Shown here in pieces: positions 1 through 8,904 of a DNA stretch of 33,699 bases. Below the pieces are notes generated by a model, which did no database searches, was not told where the DNA came from, and saw nothing but the letters and a program-made list of their open reading frames with translations. The first letter of the stretch is position 1, and each line of letters opens with the position of its first letter. The stretch covers positions 1 through 33,699 of the forward strand of contig JAKSVA010000005.1 of assembly GCA_024408435.1 (NCBI GenBank), in the 5' to 3' direction. Source of the stretch: Bacilli bacterium. Lineage in GTDB: Bacteria; Bacillota_I; Bacilli_A; RFN20; CAG-826. The position numbers were made by a program, and so were the translations under genes.

Positions 1-2666
1 AATCCACTAAAGATTTTACTGATCGTGATTGGGATGCTTATCGTAACCATCACATCGGCTTTGTTTTCCAAAGTTATAACTTAGTTCCACATCTTTCAGT
101 TATCGAAAACGTTGAACTATCAATGACTTTAACAGGCAAAAATAAAAAAGCTAGAGAAAAACGGGCAATGTATTTGCTTGATGTTGTTGGTCTATCCAAG
201 ATGGCAAGAAAAAAGCCAAACCAGTTATCAGGTGGTCAAATGCAAAGAGTGGCGATTGCACGTGCTCTTGCTAATAAGCCACAAATTATCTTAGCTGATG
301 AACCAACTGGTGCACTTGATAGTAAAACTAGTCTTCAAGTTATGGAGATTTTAAAATACGTTAGCAAAAGATGCTTAGTCATTATGGTTACCCATAACGA
401 CCTGCTTGCTGCACGTTACTCCACTCGCTTACTTCGATTAAAAGACGGTGTGGTTCGTGGTGATACTGCACCGATGAAGGTTACTAGTGAAAATAAAGAT
501 ACCGAACGTTTAAAGAAAGATACTAATGCAAAAACTCATATGTCTTTCTTAACGGCATTCTTTAGTTCGTTTAAAAGTTTATTAACCAAAAAAGGAAGGA
601 CCGCATTAACAATTGTTGCGACCTCTTTTGGCATTATTGGTGTTGCAATTGTTTTAGCAATTTCAAATGGATTTTCTAATTATGTGCATGATGTTGAAAT
701 ACAAACTGCTGCAAGCGTACCTATTAGTGTCGCACCGTTTGTCACAACTTCGATAGATGAATCTGAATACCCTGATCCATGGCCTGATATTGAATATTTA
801 AAGCCATTTAATGAAGATATTTCGGAAGTTGTTACCCAACATCATAACAACATCACTGAAGAATATTCGGATTATTGTAAAAAGTTAATAGATGATCCAA
901 AGACCGCTTATGCAAGTAGCGTTTTGGAAAATCACGAGTATATGGATTTTAATGTCTTTACTAAAAGATTTGGGACCGACGAGATTATTAAAATTAACCA
1001 ATTTGCTCCAGCAGGAGCGGAAGGCACGCTTCTTTCTGGCGCAACCAGTCTCCCCTCTACAATTTTCCATGAATTATATGGCAACAAACAATACATGGAT
1101 CAACTTTATGAAGTAATTGCGGGAGAATACCCTAGAGAAGAGATTTATCAAGTAGGTGATGAAAGGCATTGTGATGTTTGCCTTATTTGTGACCGATATA
1201 ACCGCATTCCAATTGAAACTCTTTATGAATTAGGGTTATCAGCTGAAGCTAAAACAGGTGGTGAAACGATAGCGTTTGACCAAATTCTTGGCCACGAGTA
1301 TAGAGCATTCACTGCAAAGCAAGTGTATACAGCTGTTGATTTAGATCCCGCCACAGCATCTTTTAATTCTTTTACAACTATCCAAGGACCAGAATCTAGT
1401 TTTACTGAATTAAGAGCAGATGGAACTCATACAATTAAACAGTATGGTAATATCACCGAACGATATTCTGAAAATATAGGTGATCACACCACCGGATCTT
1501 ACATTTACGAAAAGGATTTGAGAGATTTGTATGAAGGCAAAAAAGGTAAACCGATAGTACTCAATATTACAGGAATTATTAGATTAAAGAAAAACAAATT
1601 AGTTAATTTAATTCCTGGAAGCATATGTTATCCAAAGGCGCTAAAAGATGAGTACATTAAGCAAAGTAAAGATCCAGCTTATAAAGAATATGCTGATGCT
1701 GCAAGAAACAATTGGTATATCCCCGCAAGTGGTTCTCCACTTATCAAAGGGGATTGGGCAACATTTGCAAAAGATGTTGTTTTAGGAGCTGTATATAAGG
1801 CCAATTCTCTCGAATTATCTACATGGTTGAATTTTGGGTATGCGCCAATCCAAACATTTGGTTTGTTTGCTAAAAGTACGCTGGATAATGATGGCAACCC
1901 CACAGGCCTAACGGTATTACAAAACGCAACAACGCGATTTGATGACTATTTGTATGCTAATTACCGCTTTTCTAATACATACAAAGTACCTACATTTATT
2001 TACGATGATTATAAGCATACTCATCGTCCAACCGATGTAGATATGGTAGATGTTGAGAGCCCACTTCAAGTAATTAATTATGCGATGGGTTATTCAACAA
2101 TCACATCCATCATGATTTTCCCAAAAGATTTTGCGAATAAACAACAAATTTTTAATTATTTAGATCAGTGGAACAAAGATCATCCAGATAATGTTATTAA
2201 GTATACAGACTTAGCTGGGACTGTTACTCGTTTATTAGGCAATTTAATTCAAATTATTTCAATTGTTCTATTATCGTTCTCGGCAATATCTTTACTTGTT
2301 TCATGTGTAATGACAGGTATTATTACATATACATCCGTGCTAGAACGAACGAAGGAAATAGGAATCCTAAGAGCAATCGGTGCGCGTAAGAAAGATGTCG
2401 GACGACTGTTTGAAGCTGAGTCAACGATTATTGGTTTAGTATCAGGATTAGTGGGAGTATTGATTACCTTTATAGTTGAATGGCCAATTAGTTTAGGGTT
2501 TGCATCGATGTTTCCAAGACAGAACATTGGTATGCTATGCAATTTAAATCCAGGTCATGCTGTACTTTTAATTGTTATCTCAGGTCTCCTTACTTTAGTT
2601 GCAGGTTTCTTCCCAGCAAGAATTGCTTCTAAGAAAAATCCAGTGACTGCTTTAAGATCAGAATAA
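1..2666 (+). CDS. ABC transporter ATPase fused to FtsX/MacB-type permease (5' partial)
   Basis: The gene is open from base 3, so its start and Walker A lie outside the window; the ATG at 123 is internal. Visible ATPase parts are the Q-loop (IGFVFQS, about 51-74), the LSGGQ signature (225-239), Walker B ILADEPTGALD and the VTHN switch His. The permease follows: one transmembrane (TM) helix (near GIIGVAIVLAISNGF), an extracellular domain of about 450 residues, then three C-terminal TM helices with the FtsX-like stretch ERTKEIGILRAIGARKKDV and the ending ARIASKKNPVTALRSE. In the MacB/LolCDE superfamily this fold does mechanotransmission or export rather than ordinary import; the substrate is unknown. 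The extracellular domain has an unusual HCxxCxxC cluster near 1165-1188. It is first in a tight plus-strand unit, with the P-type ATPase starting 2 nt after its stop. Confidence 0.93.
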   Translation, partial: STKDFTDRDWDAYRNHHIGFVFQSYNLVPHLSVIENVELSMTLTGKNKKAREKRAMYLLDVVGLSKMARKKPNQLSGGQMQRVAIARALANKPQIILADEPTGALDSKTSLQVMEILKYVSKRCLVIMVTHNDLLAARYSTRLLRLKDGVVRGDTAPMKVTSENKDTERLKKDTNAKTHMSFLTAFFSSFKSLLTKKGRTALTIVATSFGIIGVAIVLAISNGFSNYVHDVEIQTAASVPISVAPFVTTSIDESEYPDPWPDIEYLKPFNEDISEVVTQHHNNITEEYSDYCKKLIDDPKTAYASSVLENHEYMDFNVFTKRFGTDEIIKINQFAPAGAEGTLLSGATSLPSTIFHELYGNKQYMDQLYEVIAGEYPREEIYQVGDERHCDVCLICDRYNRIPIETLYELGLSAEAKTGGETIAFDQILGHEYRAFTAKQVYTAVDLDPATASFNSFTTIQGPESSFTELRADGTHTIKQYGNITERYSENIGDHTTGSYIYEKDLRDLYEGKKGKPIVLNITGIIRLKKNKLVNLIPGSICYPKALKDEYIKQSKDPAYKEYADAARNNWYIPASGSPLIKGDWATFAKDVVLGAVYKANSLELSTWLNFGYAPIQTFGLFAKSTLDNDGNPTGLTVLQNATTRFDDYLYANYRFSNTYKVPTFIYDDYKHTHRPTDVDMVDVESPLQVINYAMGYSTITSIMIFPKDFANKQQIFNYLDQWNKDHPDNVIKYTDLAGTVTRLLGNLIQIISIVLLSFSAISLLVSCVMTGIITYTSVLERTKEIGILRAIGARKKDVGRLFEAESTIIGLVSGLVGVLITFIVEWPISLGFASMFPRQNIGMLCNLNPGHAVLLIVISGLLTLVAGFFPARIASKKNPVTALRSE

Positions 2667-2668
2667 TC

Positions 2669-5104
2669 ATGTTGTTTAGTAAAAAACCAGATGATATTGA
2701 AAAATTGATTAAACAGGCTCCTAAATATGAACCTGACTTTAAATCTGGTTTAAATACTGAACAGATTCTTGATCGTGTTAAAGATAATTTAGTTAACCAT
2801 CAAAGAAAAACCGTTACCAAGAGTTATTTTGAAATAATTTTTAAAAATGTTTTTACGGTTTTAAATGCTCTTCTTTTTGCGGTAGCTGGTTGTATGATTT
2901 GGCTTATCGCAATTGGCAAGGCGCCATTAAGTCGCTTATTTTTCTTTGCTATTTTAATCTTAAATATTCTGATTAGTTTATTTCAGGATATTAAGGCACG
3001 TATTTTAGTTAGCAAATTGACTCTTATTTCTAGCCCGAGGGCTAGTGTGGTGAGAAATGGTAACCAAAAAACTATCCCATTTAATGAAATAGTCTTATCT
3101 GACATTATTGTTATTAAAGCTGGTGAAGTTATTCCATGTGATGCGAAGATTGTTCATGGCGCAGTAAGATTAAATGAATCAATGTTATCAGGTGAAACTG
3201 ATGATGTAAATAAACAAACTGGTGATATCGTTTATGCTGAATCGGTAGTCACTGGTGGGTATGGTTATGCACGCGTAGAAAAAATTGGTAGCGCAAACTA
3301 CGCTTCTCGTTTACAAGAAAAATCACGTGAATTTTCACGCCCAAAAAGCGAAATCCTTTCGTCATTAACTTATATTATTCGTGTTATTTCAGTTATTGCA
3401 ATTGTTCTCGGCACTGCTGAAATCATTTCATGCGCTTCTCTTGGTCGTGATTTACTAGAAAGCGTTGATTCAATTGGGTCATCAATAGTGGCAATGATTC
3501 CAATGGGTATGTATTTAATGACTTCCATTACTTTAACTGTTGGTGTCATTATTTTAGCCGGACGGCGAATACTAGTAAGAGAGTTATATTCAATCGAAAT
3601 GCTTGCGCGAGTGAACATTGTTTGTCTAGATAAAACAGGAACTCTCACTGATGGCAATATGGAAGTAGCTGATTTAATTTCTTGCTCGGATCGTTCAGTT
3701 GATTATTTAAAAAATATGATTTCGCATCTTCTTTATATTACAAAAGATGATAATTTAACTGCACGAGCTTTAAAAAGTAAGTTTTCTATTAAACCAATTA
3801 AAGGTGATTATAGTGCAATCCCATTTAATAGCGAGCAAAAATTTAGTGCAGCTTCATTTGATAAACATACCTATGTACTAGGAGCGTATGGCTTTATTAA
3901 ATTAAGTAATGACAAGGCGATTAAAAATAGGATCACTGTTTATGAAAAGCAAGGAGCACGTGTATTAATTATCGCTGAAAGTAATCACATTATTAATAAG
4001 AATAAATTACCTAGCGATTTAAAAGGTGTAGGTTTCTTAGTCTTCAAAGAAAGTATTAAATTAGACGCTAAAGCTAACATTGAATGGTTAAGACAAAGCA
4101 ATACATCAATTAGAATTATTTCTGGGGATAGTGTTGAATCATTAAAAGCAATTGCGAATGGCGTTGGTTTAAAAGGTCATCGTGCGATTTCTTTATCGGG
4201 GTTATCAGAAAGTGAAACTAAAAAAGCTGTTCATGATCATGAAATATTTGCGCGAGTTACTCCCGAACAAAAGAAAATTATTATTAATGAACTTCGTTCC
4301 ATGGGTAATACCGTTGCGATGATTGGTGATGGAGTTAATGACTTATTAGCCTTAAAAGCTGCTGATTGTTCAATCGCAATGGCTAGCGGTTCAAACGCGG
4401 CAAAAGTCGTTTCTCATTTAGTGTCATTAGATTCAAACTTTTCCAGTATTCCAAAAATTGTGGAAGAAGGACGCAAGGTGATTAATAACCTCCAACGGGT
4501 GTGTTCAATTTTCTTAGTTAAAACTATGTTTGCGATGTTTATGTCGGCATTATTCTTATTTTTACCTAATCAAACTTTCCCGTTTAAAACGAGTCACTTG
4601 TTAGCGTGGGAATTATTAACAATTGGCATTGCACCATTCTTCATTGCACTTGAACCTAACAAAGATAGAATTAAGGGAGGGTTTGTTCGTAATATTTTTG
4701 TGGAAGCTGTACCAGCCGCCTTTATTCAAATTGTTTTATCGTTATCCCTATTATCTGCGAATTATATTGATCCTATTTCGTTCCCAGAAGATGGAATTCT
4801 TGCAGTAGTAGTGGTTGGTATTTCCTTAATGAGTGTCATTATTTTATTACACGTATCAATGCCACTTAATAAATATCGAAGTATTGTTTTACTAGGAACA
4901 ATTGTCTTAATGATTTTGTTATTCTCGATTGATGCCGGCTTTGCGCTAAAGAATGGTCGTGGGGCTTTCTTAGATATTAATTATTTTTCAATTAACACCG
5001 CTAGTTGGTTATTATTAACAATTGTGCTAATAATTGTAATCCCAGGCTATTTCTTGGTTGGTAAACTATTCCATCGACTCTTAAAGGTTATTAAACATGA
5101 ATAA
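2669..5104 (+). CDS. P-type (HAD-IC) cation-transporting ATPase
   Basis: This 811-aa integral membrane ATPase has the full P-type catalytic set: SGET in the actuator domain (E176), phosphorylation motif DKTGTLT (D321) and hinge motif GDGVND (553-558) followed by LLALKAADCSIAM. Hydrophobic segments lie near residues 55-100, 225-300 and in a C-terminal block of about six helices. The overall pattern (LARVNIVCLDKTGTLTDG, no N-terminal heavy-metal domain) resembles CtpE-like and Firmicutes HAD-IC ATPases, some of which move Ca2+. At M4, where many relatives have PEGL, this protein reads PMGM (M279), so the usual glutamate ligand is absent. The ion cannot be assigned. The start is 2 nt after the ABC gene with no clear Shine-Dalgarno (SD), implying translational coupling; the 3' end overlaps the TetR gene by 8 nt. 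Confidence 0.93.
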   Translation: MLFSKKPDDIEKLIKQAPKYEPDFKSGLNTEQILDRVKDNLVNHQRKTVTKSYFEIIFKNVFTVLNALLFAVAGCMIWLIAIGKAPLSRLFFFAILILNILISLFQDIKARILVSKLTLISSPRASVVRNGNQKTIPFNEIVLSDIIVIKAGEVIPCDAKIVHGAVRLNESMLSGETDDVNKQTGDIVYAESVVTGGYGYARVEKIGSANYASRLQEKSREFSRPKSEILSSLTYIIRVISVIAIVLGTAEIISCASLGRDLLESVDSIGSSIVAMIPMGMYLMTSITLTVGVIILAGRRILVRELYSIEMLARVNIVCLDKTGTLTDGNMEVADLISCSDRSVDYLKNMISHLLYITKDDNLTARALKSKFSIKPIKGDYSAIPFNSEQKFSAASFDKHTYVLGAYGFIKLSNDKAIKNRITVYEKQGARVLIIAESNHIINKNKLPSDLKGVGFLVFKESIKLDAKANIEWLRQSNTSIRIISGDSVESLKAIANGVGLKGHRAISLSGLSESETKKAVHDHEIFARVTPEQKKIIINELRSMGNTVAMIGDGVNDLLALKAADCSIAMASGSNAAKVVSHLVSLDSNFSSIPKIVEEGRKVINNLQRVCSIFLVKTMFAMFMSALFLFLPNQTFPFKTSHLLAWELLTIGIAPFFIALEPNKDRIKGGFVRNIFVEAVPAAFIQIVLSLSLLSANYIDPISFPEDGILAVVVVGISLMSVIILLHVSMPLNKYRSIVLLGTIVLMILLFSIDAGFALKNGRGAFLDINYFSINTASWLLLTIVLIIVIPGYFLVGKLFHRLLKVIKHE

Positions 5105-5651
5105 GCGTTTATTGATTCAAAACACTCTCCGCCATTTAATTGAAACCAATTCTTTAAGCGACATTACCGTACAAAAAATATGTAAGGAAAGTCAGATTAA
5201 TCGTCAAACATTTTATTATCACTATACCGATATTACTGATGTGCTTAATGATTTTTTCTTAAACGAAAAGATCCCTAATATTGATCAGGCTAATGATTGG
5301 CCAGAAATTATTCACGCTATTCTTGTTTATGCACGAGACAACCGTCAACTAATTTTAAAAACATTAAAAAGTAAGGCGAGTGGTGCGGTCGAAAATTTCT
5401 TCTTCTCTAATTTATACATGCGGGGAAAGAAGTTAATTAGTAATCGTTATGGTGCGACTTTAGATAAAAATGATGTTAGTGAAGTTGCTAAGTTAATGTG
5501 TGACTCATTATCACGTGAAATGGCGCGTTTATTATCGCATCCACAAGAATTATCCACTTCGGCAATTGAAGAAGATATTAGTAAGACTTTTGATGGAGTG
5601 CTGGACTTAATCTGTTTAAACAAGCAAAATAAGAAAGGTAAGAAAATATGA
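5097..5651 (+). CDS. TetR/AcrR-family transcriptional regulator
   Basis: A 184-aa protein with an N-terminal TetR-type helix-turn-helix at about residues 7-48: the pattern ITVQKICKESQINRQTFYYHY, with the family's typical T-F-Y-Y-H-Y ending of the recognition region. The C-terminal helical domain is divergent, as usual for effector-binding or dimerisation domains, and recalls the DhaS-like TetR subgroup. It overlaps the ATPase gene by 8 nt and shares an ATGA stop/start with the next gene, so it is inside a transcription unit it may control. Any operator must lie upstream of the window. It ends in TGA, one of the proofs that TGA is a stop here. Confidence 0.9.
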   Translation: MNKRLLIQNTLRHLIETNSLSDITVQKICKESQINRQTFYYHYTDITDVLNDFFLNEKIPNIDQANDWPEIIHAILVYARDNRQLILKTLKSKASGAVENFFFSNLYMRGKKLISNRYGATLDKNDVSEVAKLMCDSLSREMARLLSHPQELSTSAIEEDISKTFDGVLDLICLNKQNKKGKKI

Positions 5652-6814
5652 AAAAAGAAGATGTTATTAGTTTATTAGTCTATATTTTGATGATTGTTAT
5701 TGCGGTGATGGTTGGCTTATATGTCATTCGGCCGTTATTTGAACATTTCACAACTGGTGGTGATAGTAGTGCGGTTGGTAATATGGGTTGGGCTTTATTA
5801 CTAGTTCTTGGTGCAATTATCTTTAATGTAGCAATTATTGAACTAGGACATATGCTAGGCGCCAAACTTAGTGGCTATAAATTCTTTTCTGTGAATATGC
5901 TTGGTTTATGCTTTTATAAAAAAGGTGAAAAGTGGAAAGTTAAATTTGCGAACTTTGACGGTTTAACTGGTGAAACCAAAATTGCTCCGGTTAAAGAAAA
6001 AGCTTCACCAAGACTTTTTTCCTTAATGCCATTATTCTTTTATCTAATTGAAACAATTGCTTTAATGATTACTTTTAATGTTTTAAATAACTTAATTGGT
6101 GGTGATTGGGTGCCTGCTAGTCACCGCGTTATGCTCCTTATATGTATCCTATGCATTATTTTTGTTACTGTTGGTGGTATGCTTACCTTATATAATATAT
6201 TCCCCGCTAAGTTAGATACGACTACTGATGGTTATCGTTTAACTTTGTTAAGTAAACCAGAAAACGCCGCCGCGTTTAATGAATTAATGAGAATTGAATG
6301 TGCCTACGCTGAAGGAAAAGAATTAACTGATATGAAAGTTTTCAATGAGATTAATGATTTTACTAGCTCGATTAATCTATATACGGTTTATCGCTACTTA
6401 GGTGAAAAGAATTATGACGCAGCAAGTCCGATTCTTGATCATATCATTCAAGAGAAAGCAAAAATCTCACGCGAAACTTATTGTTCCGCAGTTGCCCAAA
6501 AAATGTTTATTGTTTTACTTAACCAAGATTTAAATACTGCGAAAGCTTATTATGATGCGCATATTGATCAAGCCGAAAGACGCTACATCAGCAATGATAT
6601 CTCAATGCCATCTATTCGTGCCTATATGTTAATTTCTTCTATGCTTGATATTTCAGAGCATGAAGCAAGATTCGCTAAGAGTAGGGTTAAGAAAGCATTA
6701 AAAAGGACACCACCGGGCCGAGTAAAAGTTGAAGAAGAGCTTTATCAGATTGCAATTAATAAAGTAGATCAAGTGCGCCCAGAGTGGCACATTAAAGATA
6801 CGGAGGTTAAATAA
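5648..6814 (+). CDS. Membrane protein resembling an M50/site-2 protease with a degenerate zinc motif
   Basis: A 388-aa protein with four predicted TM helices (about residues 5-27, 46-72, 126-150, 161-187) and a soluble, mostly helical C-terminal half. Helix 2 contains [16 protein letters not shown]: this aligns with the HELGH zinc site of M50 metalloproteases, but the first His is Ile64, with E65 and H68 kept. After helix 4 comes N183-I-F-P186 and D194-G195, resembling the second S2P motif (NxxP...DG). I infer an inactive or altered-metal relative, possibly a scaffold or sensor. It is translationally coupled to the TetR gene (ATGA overlap at 5648) and sits 2 nt before mscL. The M50 relation rests on two short motifs only. 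Confidence 0.6.
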   Translation: MKKEDVISLLVYILMIVIAVMVGLYVIRPLFEHFTTGGDSSAVGNMGWALLLVLGAIIFNVAIIELGHMLGAKLSGYKFFSVNMLGLCFYKKGEKWKVKFANFDGLTGETKIAPVKEKASPRLFSLMPLFFYLIETIALMITFNVLNNLIGGDWVPASHRVMLLICILCIIFVTVGGMLTLYNIFPAKLDTTTDGYRLTLLSKPENAAAFNELMRIECAYAEGKELTDMKVFNEINDFTSSINLYTVYRYLGEKNYDAASPILDHIIQEKAKISRETYCSAVAQKMFIVLLNQDLNTAKAYYDAHIDQAERRYISNDISMPSIRAYMLISSMLDISEHEARFAKSRVKKALKRTPPGRVKVEEELYQIAINKVDQVRPEWHIKDTEVK

Positions 6815-6816
6815 CT

Positions 6817-7587
6817 ATGGCTAAGAAAGAAGTGATAGAGCAGAAGAGCAAAAAAGAAATTGCTAAAGAAGAAAAAGCAGCAAAAAAATTAGCTAAGAAA
6901 GAAGCTGATAAAATGAAGAAGAAAGCCGAAGGATTCTGGAAAGAATTCAAAAAATTTATTACCCGTGGAAATGTCATGGATATGTCAGTTGGTGTTGTTA
7001 TCGGTGGTGCTTTTGGTGCGATTGTTACAGCTTTAACTAATATCTTCCTCAGTATATGTACCTGGGCGGTTCCGGGCGGCTTAAAAGGTTTAATTACTGT
7101 ATTGCCCGCCGCATCTGATAGTCAAGCTGGAATGAAAATTGGCGGTGATTATATTCAACAATTTGCTGCTGGTAATTTAAATGATTTAGTAAAACAAGTA
7201 GCTGCTGAATTAGGCGTTCAAGAATCAACCGCCTTATCAACTATTACTTCGAAATACACTCTTCACGGTTCAACTTATGTCTTTAATGGTGCGGCAATGA
7301 TTGATTGGGGTGCGTTTATTAATGCAGCAATCTCTTTTATTGTTATTGCCTTCGTTTTATTCATTATTATCAAAGTGGTTGCTTCATTACAAAAGGCAAG
7401 AGCCGAAATGCGTGATCGAGCATTAGAAGAATATTACAAGAAACATCCAAACGAGCGTCCTGCTCCAGTAGTGCCAGGTGTTCCTGAACCAACTGATCAC
7501 CAATTATTAAAAGAAATCTTAGCGGTCTTAAAAACCGAAAAAGGTTTGACTAATAAACCAGCTAAAGATAAGAAAAAGAAAAAATAA
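6817..7587 (+). CDS. mscL: Large-conductance mechanosensitive channel MscL, extended form
   Basis: The MscL core is recognisable: [24 protein letters not shown] (TM1, about residues 48-78), TM2 near residues 168-190 ([22 protein letters not shown]), and the cytoplasmic helix [14 protein letters not shown]. MscL releases solutes on hypo-osmotic shock. At 256 aa it is much longer than the usual 130-150 aa. It has a Lys/Glu/Ala-rich N-terminal extension of about 44 residues, an external loop of about 85 residues between the TMs, and a Lys-rich tail. A good SD (GGAGG) precedes the ATG. It is the last gene of the 1-7587 unit, and its stop abuts the stop of the convergent tldE with no bases between them and no visible terminator. 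Confidence 0.9.
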   Translation: MAKKEVIEQKSKKEIAKEEKAAKKLAKKEADKMKKKAEGFWKEFKKFITRGNVMDMSVGVVIGGAFGAIVTALTNIFLSICTWAVPGGLKGLITVLPAASDSQAGMKIGGDYIQQFAAGNLNDLVKQVAAELGVQESTALSTITSKYTLHGSTYVFNGAAMIDWGAFINAAISFIVIAFVLFIIIKVVASLQKARAEMRDRALEEYYKKHPNERPAPVVPGVPEPTDHQLLKEILAVLKTEKGLTNKPAKDKKKKK

Positions 7588-8904
7588 TTATCCAGCAACT
7601 GAAATTTTATCAACGTAAATACAAGGTGCGACAATACCATTATGAATATATTCAATGTTTTGGCTAATAGCTTTAACGTTATTAAAAATATCATATAAAT
7701 TAGATGATACAGTCATCATATTGATAAATTTATCTAACTTACCATCTTTAATTACAAAACCTTCTGCTTTTAAAGAAAAGTGACCGCTTTCAGCATTCAT
7801 ACCAGCATGGAAGCCTTCAAGACTTGTGATATAAACGCCATTATTAACTTTATTAATTAATTCTTCTTTACTTAAACGACCCGGTTTTAAGTGAATAGCG
7901 TTAGATTTAATGCCAATTTTAGCGGCCGCAACGGCAGCATTACCAGTTGGGGCGACATTAAATTTCTTTGCTGTTTCTAGATTATGAAGATAACTTAATA
8001 GCACGCCTTTTTTAATAAGCGGACGATTAACACAAGGTACTCCTTGAGCATCAAAACCATTAAATTCGTGATTACGTTTTAATGGTGTTTCTAAGATAGT
8101 AACTATTTTATTAGCAACTTGAGTATTTAATTTATTTTTAAACCAAGAAGAATTTTTTAAAATACTTTCAGCATTAAGTTGACTCACATAAAAATCTAAT
8201 AAATCATCAACGACACTTGGATCAAAAATAACCTTATATTGTTTCGTTTCAATATTAATGCCATTAAGACGCTTAATCGCTTTTTCGTATGCCTCTTTAA
8301 CAAAGTTATCAACATTAAATTTAGAAAAATCATTATCTTCAAAAACATAATATTCAGTTTGCTTACTGCCATTTGTGTCATTTAAAACAATTTCGGTTGC
8401 GAAACTATATGAATTTCTAGCTGTCTTTAATTTAATACCAGCGGTGTTTTGATATTCTCTTTTTGCTATAACTTCTTCATAGCCAACTTCAACATCTTCA
8501 ATTCGGGTATCCATCTCTTTTAGTTTCTTTTCGATAGCAAAAACCATATCGATTTTTTGTTGATTAGGAATATTCGCTAAATCTTTATTAAAGTATTTAA
8601 AATGACGATATCTTACTTTATCTTTAAAGATTTCTGCATCTTTTTTATTTGTGTATTGCGCGGATTCGATTAATTGATTAACGATATTATCAATATTATT
8701 GTTACTTGTATTTTCGGTCGTGACCATTGCTAATTTATTATCAATAATTGCATCGACATTAATTACTGAATTAGTGCTTACACTATAATTAGTTAATTCA
8801 TGGCGAAACACATTACAAGAGAAAGAATTTTTACTGACGTAACGATATTCAACATCGGTAATATTTTTTGCTTGTAAGGCAAGGAATAGTTTTTTTACGT
8901 TCAT
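7588..8904 (-). CDS. tldE: TldE/PmbA-family protein, TldD partner
   Basis: A 438-aa protein of the TldD/PmbA (modulator of gyrase) family. Its C-terminal half carries family-like segments (VNRPLIKKGVLLSYLHNLETAKK, ITSLEGFHAGMNAESGHFSLKAEGFVIKDGKL), but it has no HExxxH, as expected for TldE. In characterised systems TldE is the non-catalytic half of a TldD-TldE heterodimer that cleaves unfolded or modified peptides inside a closed cavity (microcin B17 maturation, CcdA degradation). Its ATG overlaps the tldD stop as ATGA (8901-8904), which fits co-translation of the two subunits. The gene ends head-on against mscL. Confidence 0.9.
   Translation of the reverse strand: MNVKKLFLALQAKNITDVEYRYVSKNSFSCNVFRHELTNYSVSTNSVINVDAIIDNKLAMVTTENTSNNNIDNIVNQLIESAQYTNKKDAEIFKDKVRYRHFKYFNKDLANIPNQQKIDMVFAIEKKLKEMDTRIEDVEVGYEEVIAKREYQNTAGIKLKTARNSYSFATEIVLNDTNGSKQTEYYVFEDNDFSKFNVDNFVKEAYEKAIKRLNGINIETKQYKVIFDPSVVDDLLDFYVSQLNAESILKNSSWFKNKLNTQVANKIVTILETPLKRNHEFNGFDAQGVPCVNRPLIKKGVLLSYLHNLETAKKFNVAPTGNAAVAAAKIGIKSNAIHLKPGRLSKEELINKVNNGVYITSLEGFHAGMNAESGHFSLKAEGFVIKDGKLDKFINMMTVSSNLYDIFNNVKAISQNIEYIHNGIVAPCIYVDKISVAG

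Noticed and set aside
3370-3657. Long antisense ORF within the P-type ATPase, and similar opposite-strand ORFs elsewhere
   Set aside because: They are shadows of strongly supported genes with no SD, family motif or independent context.
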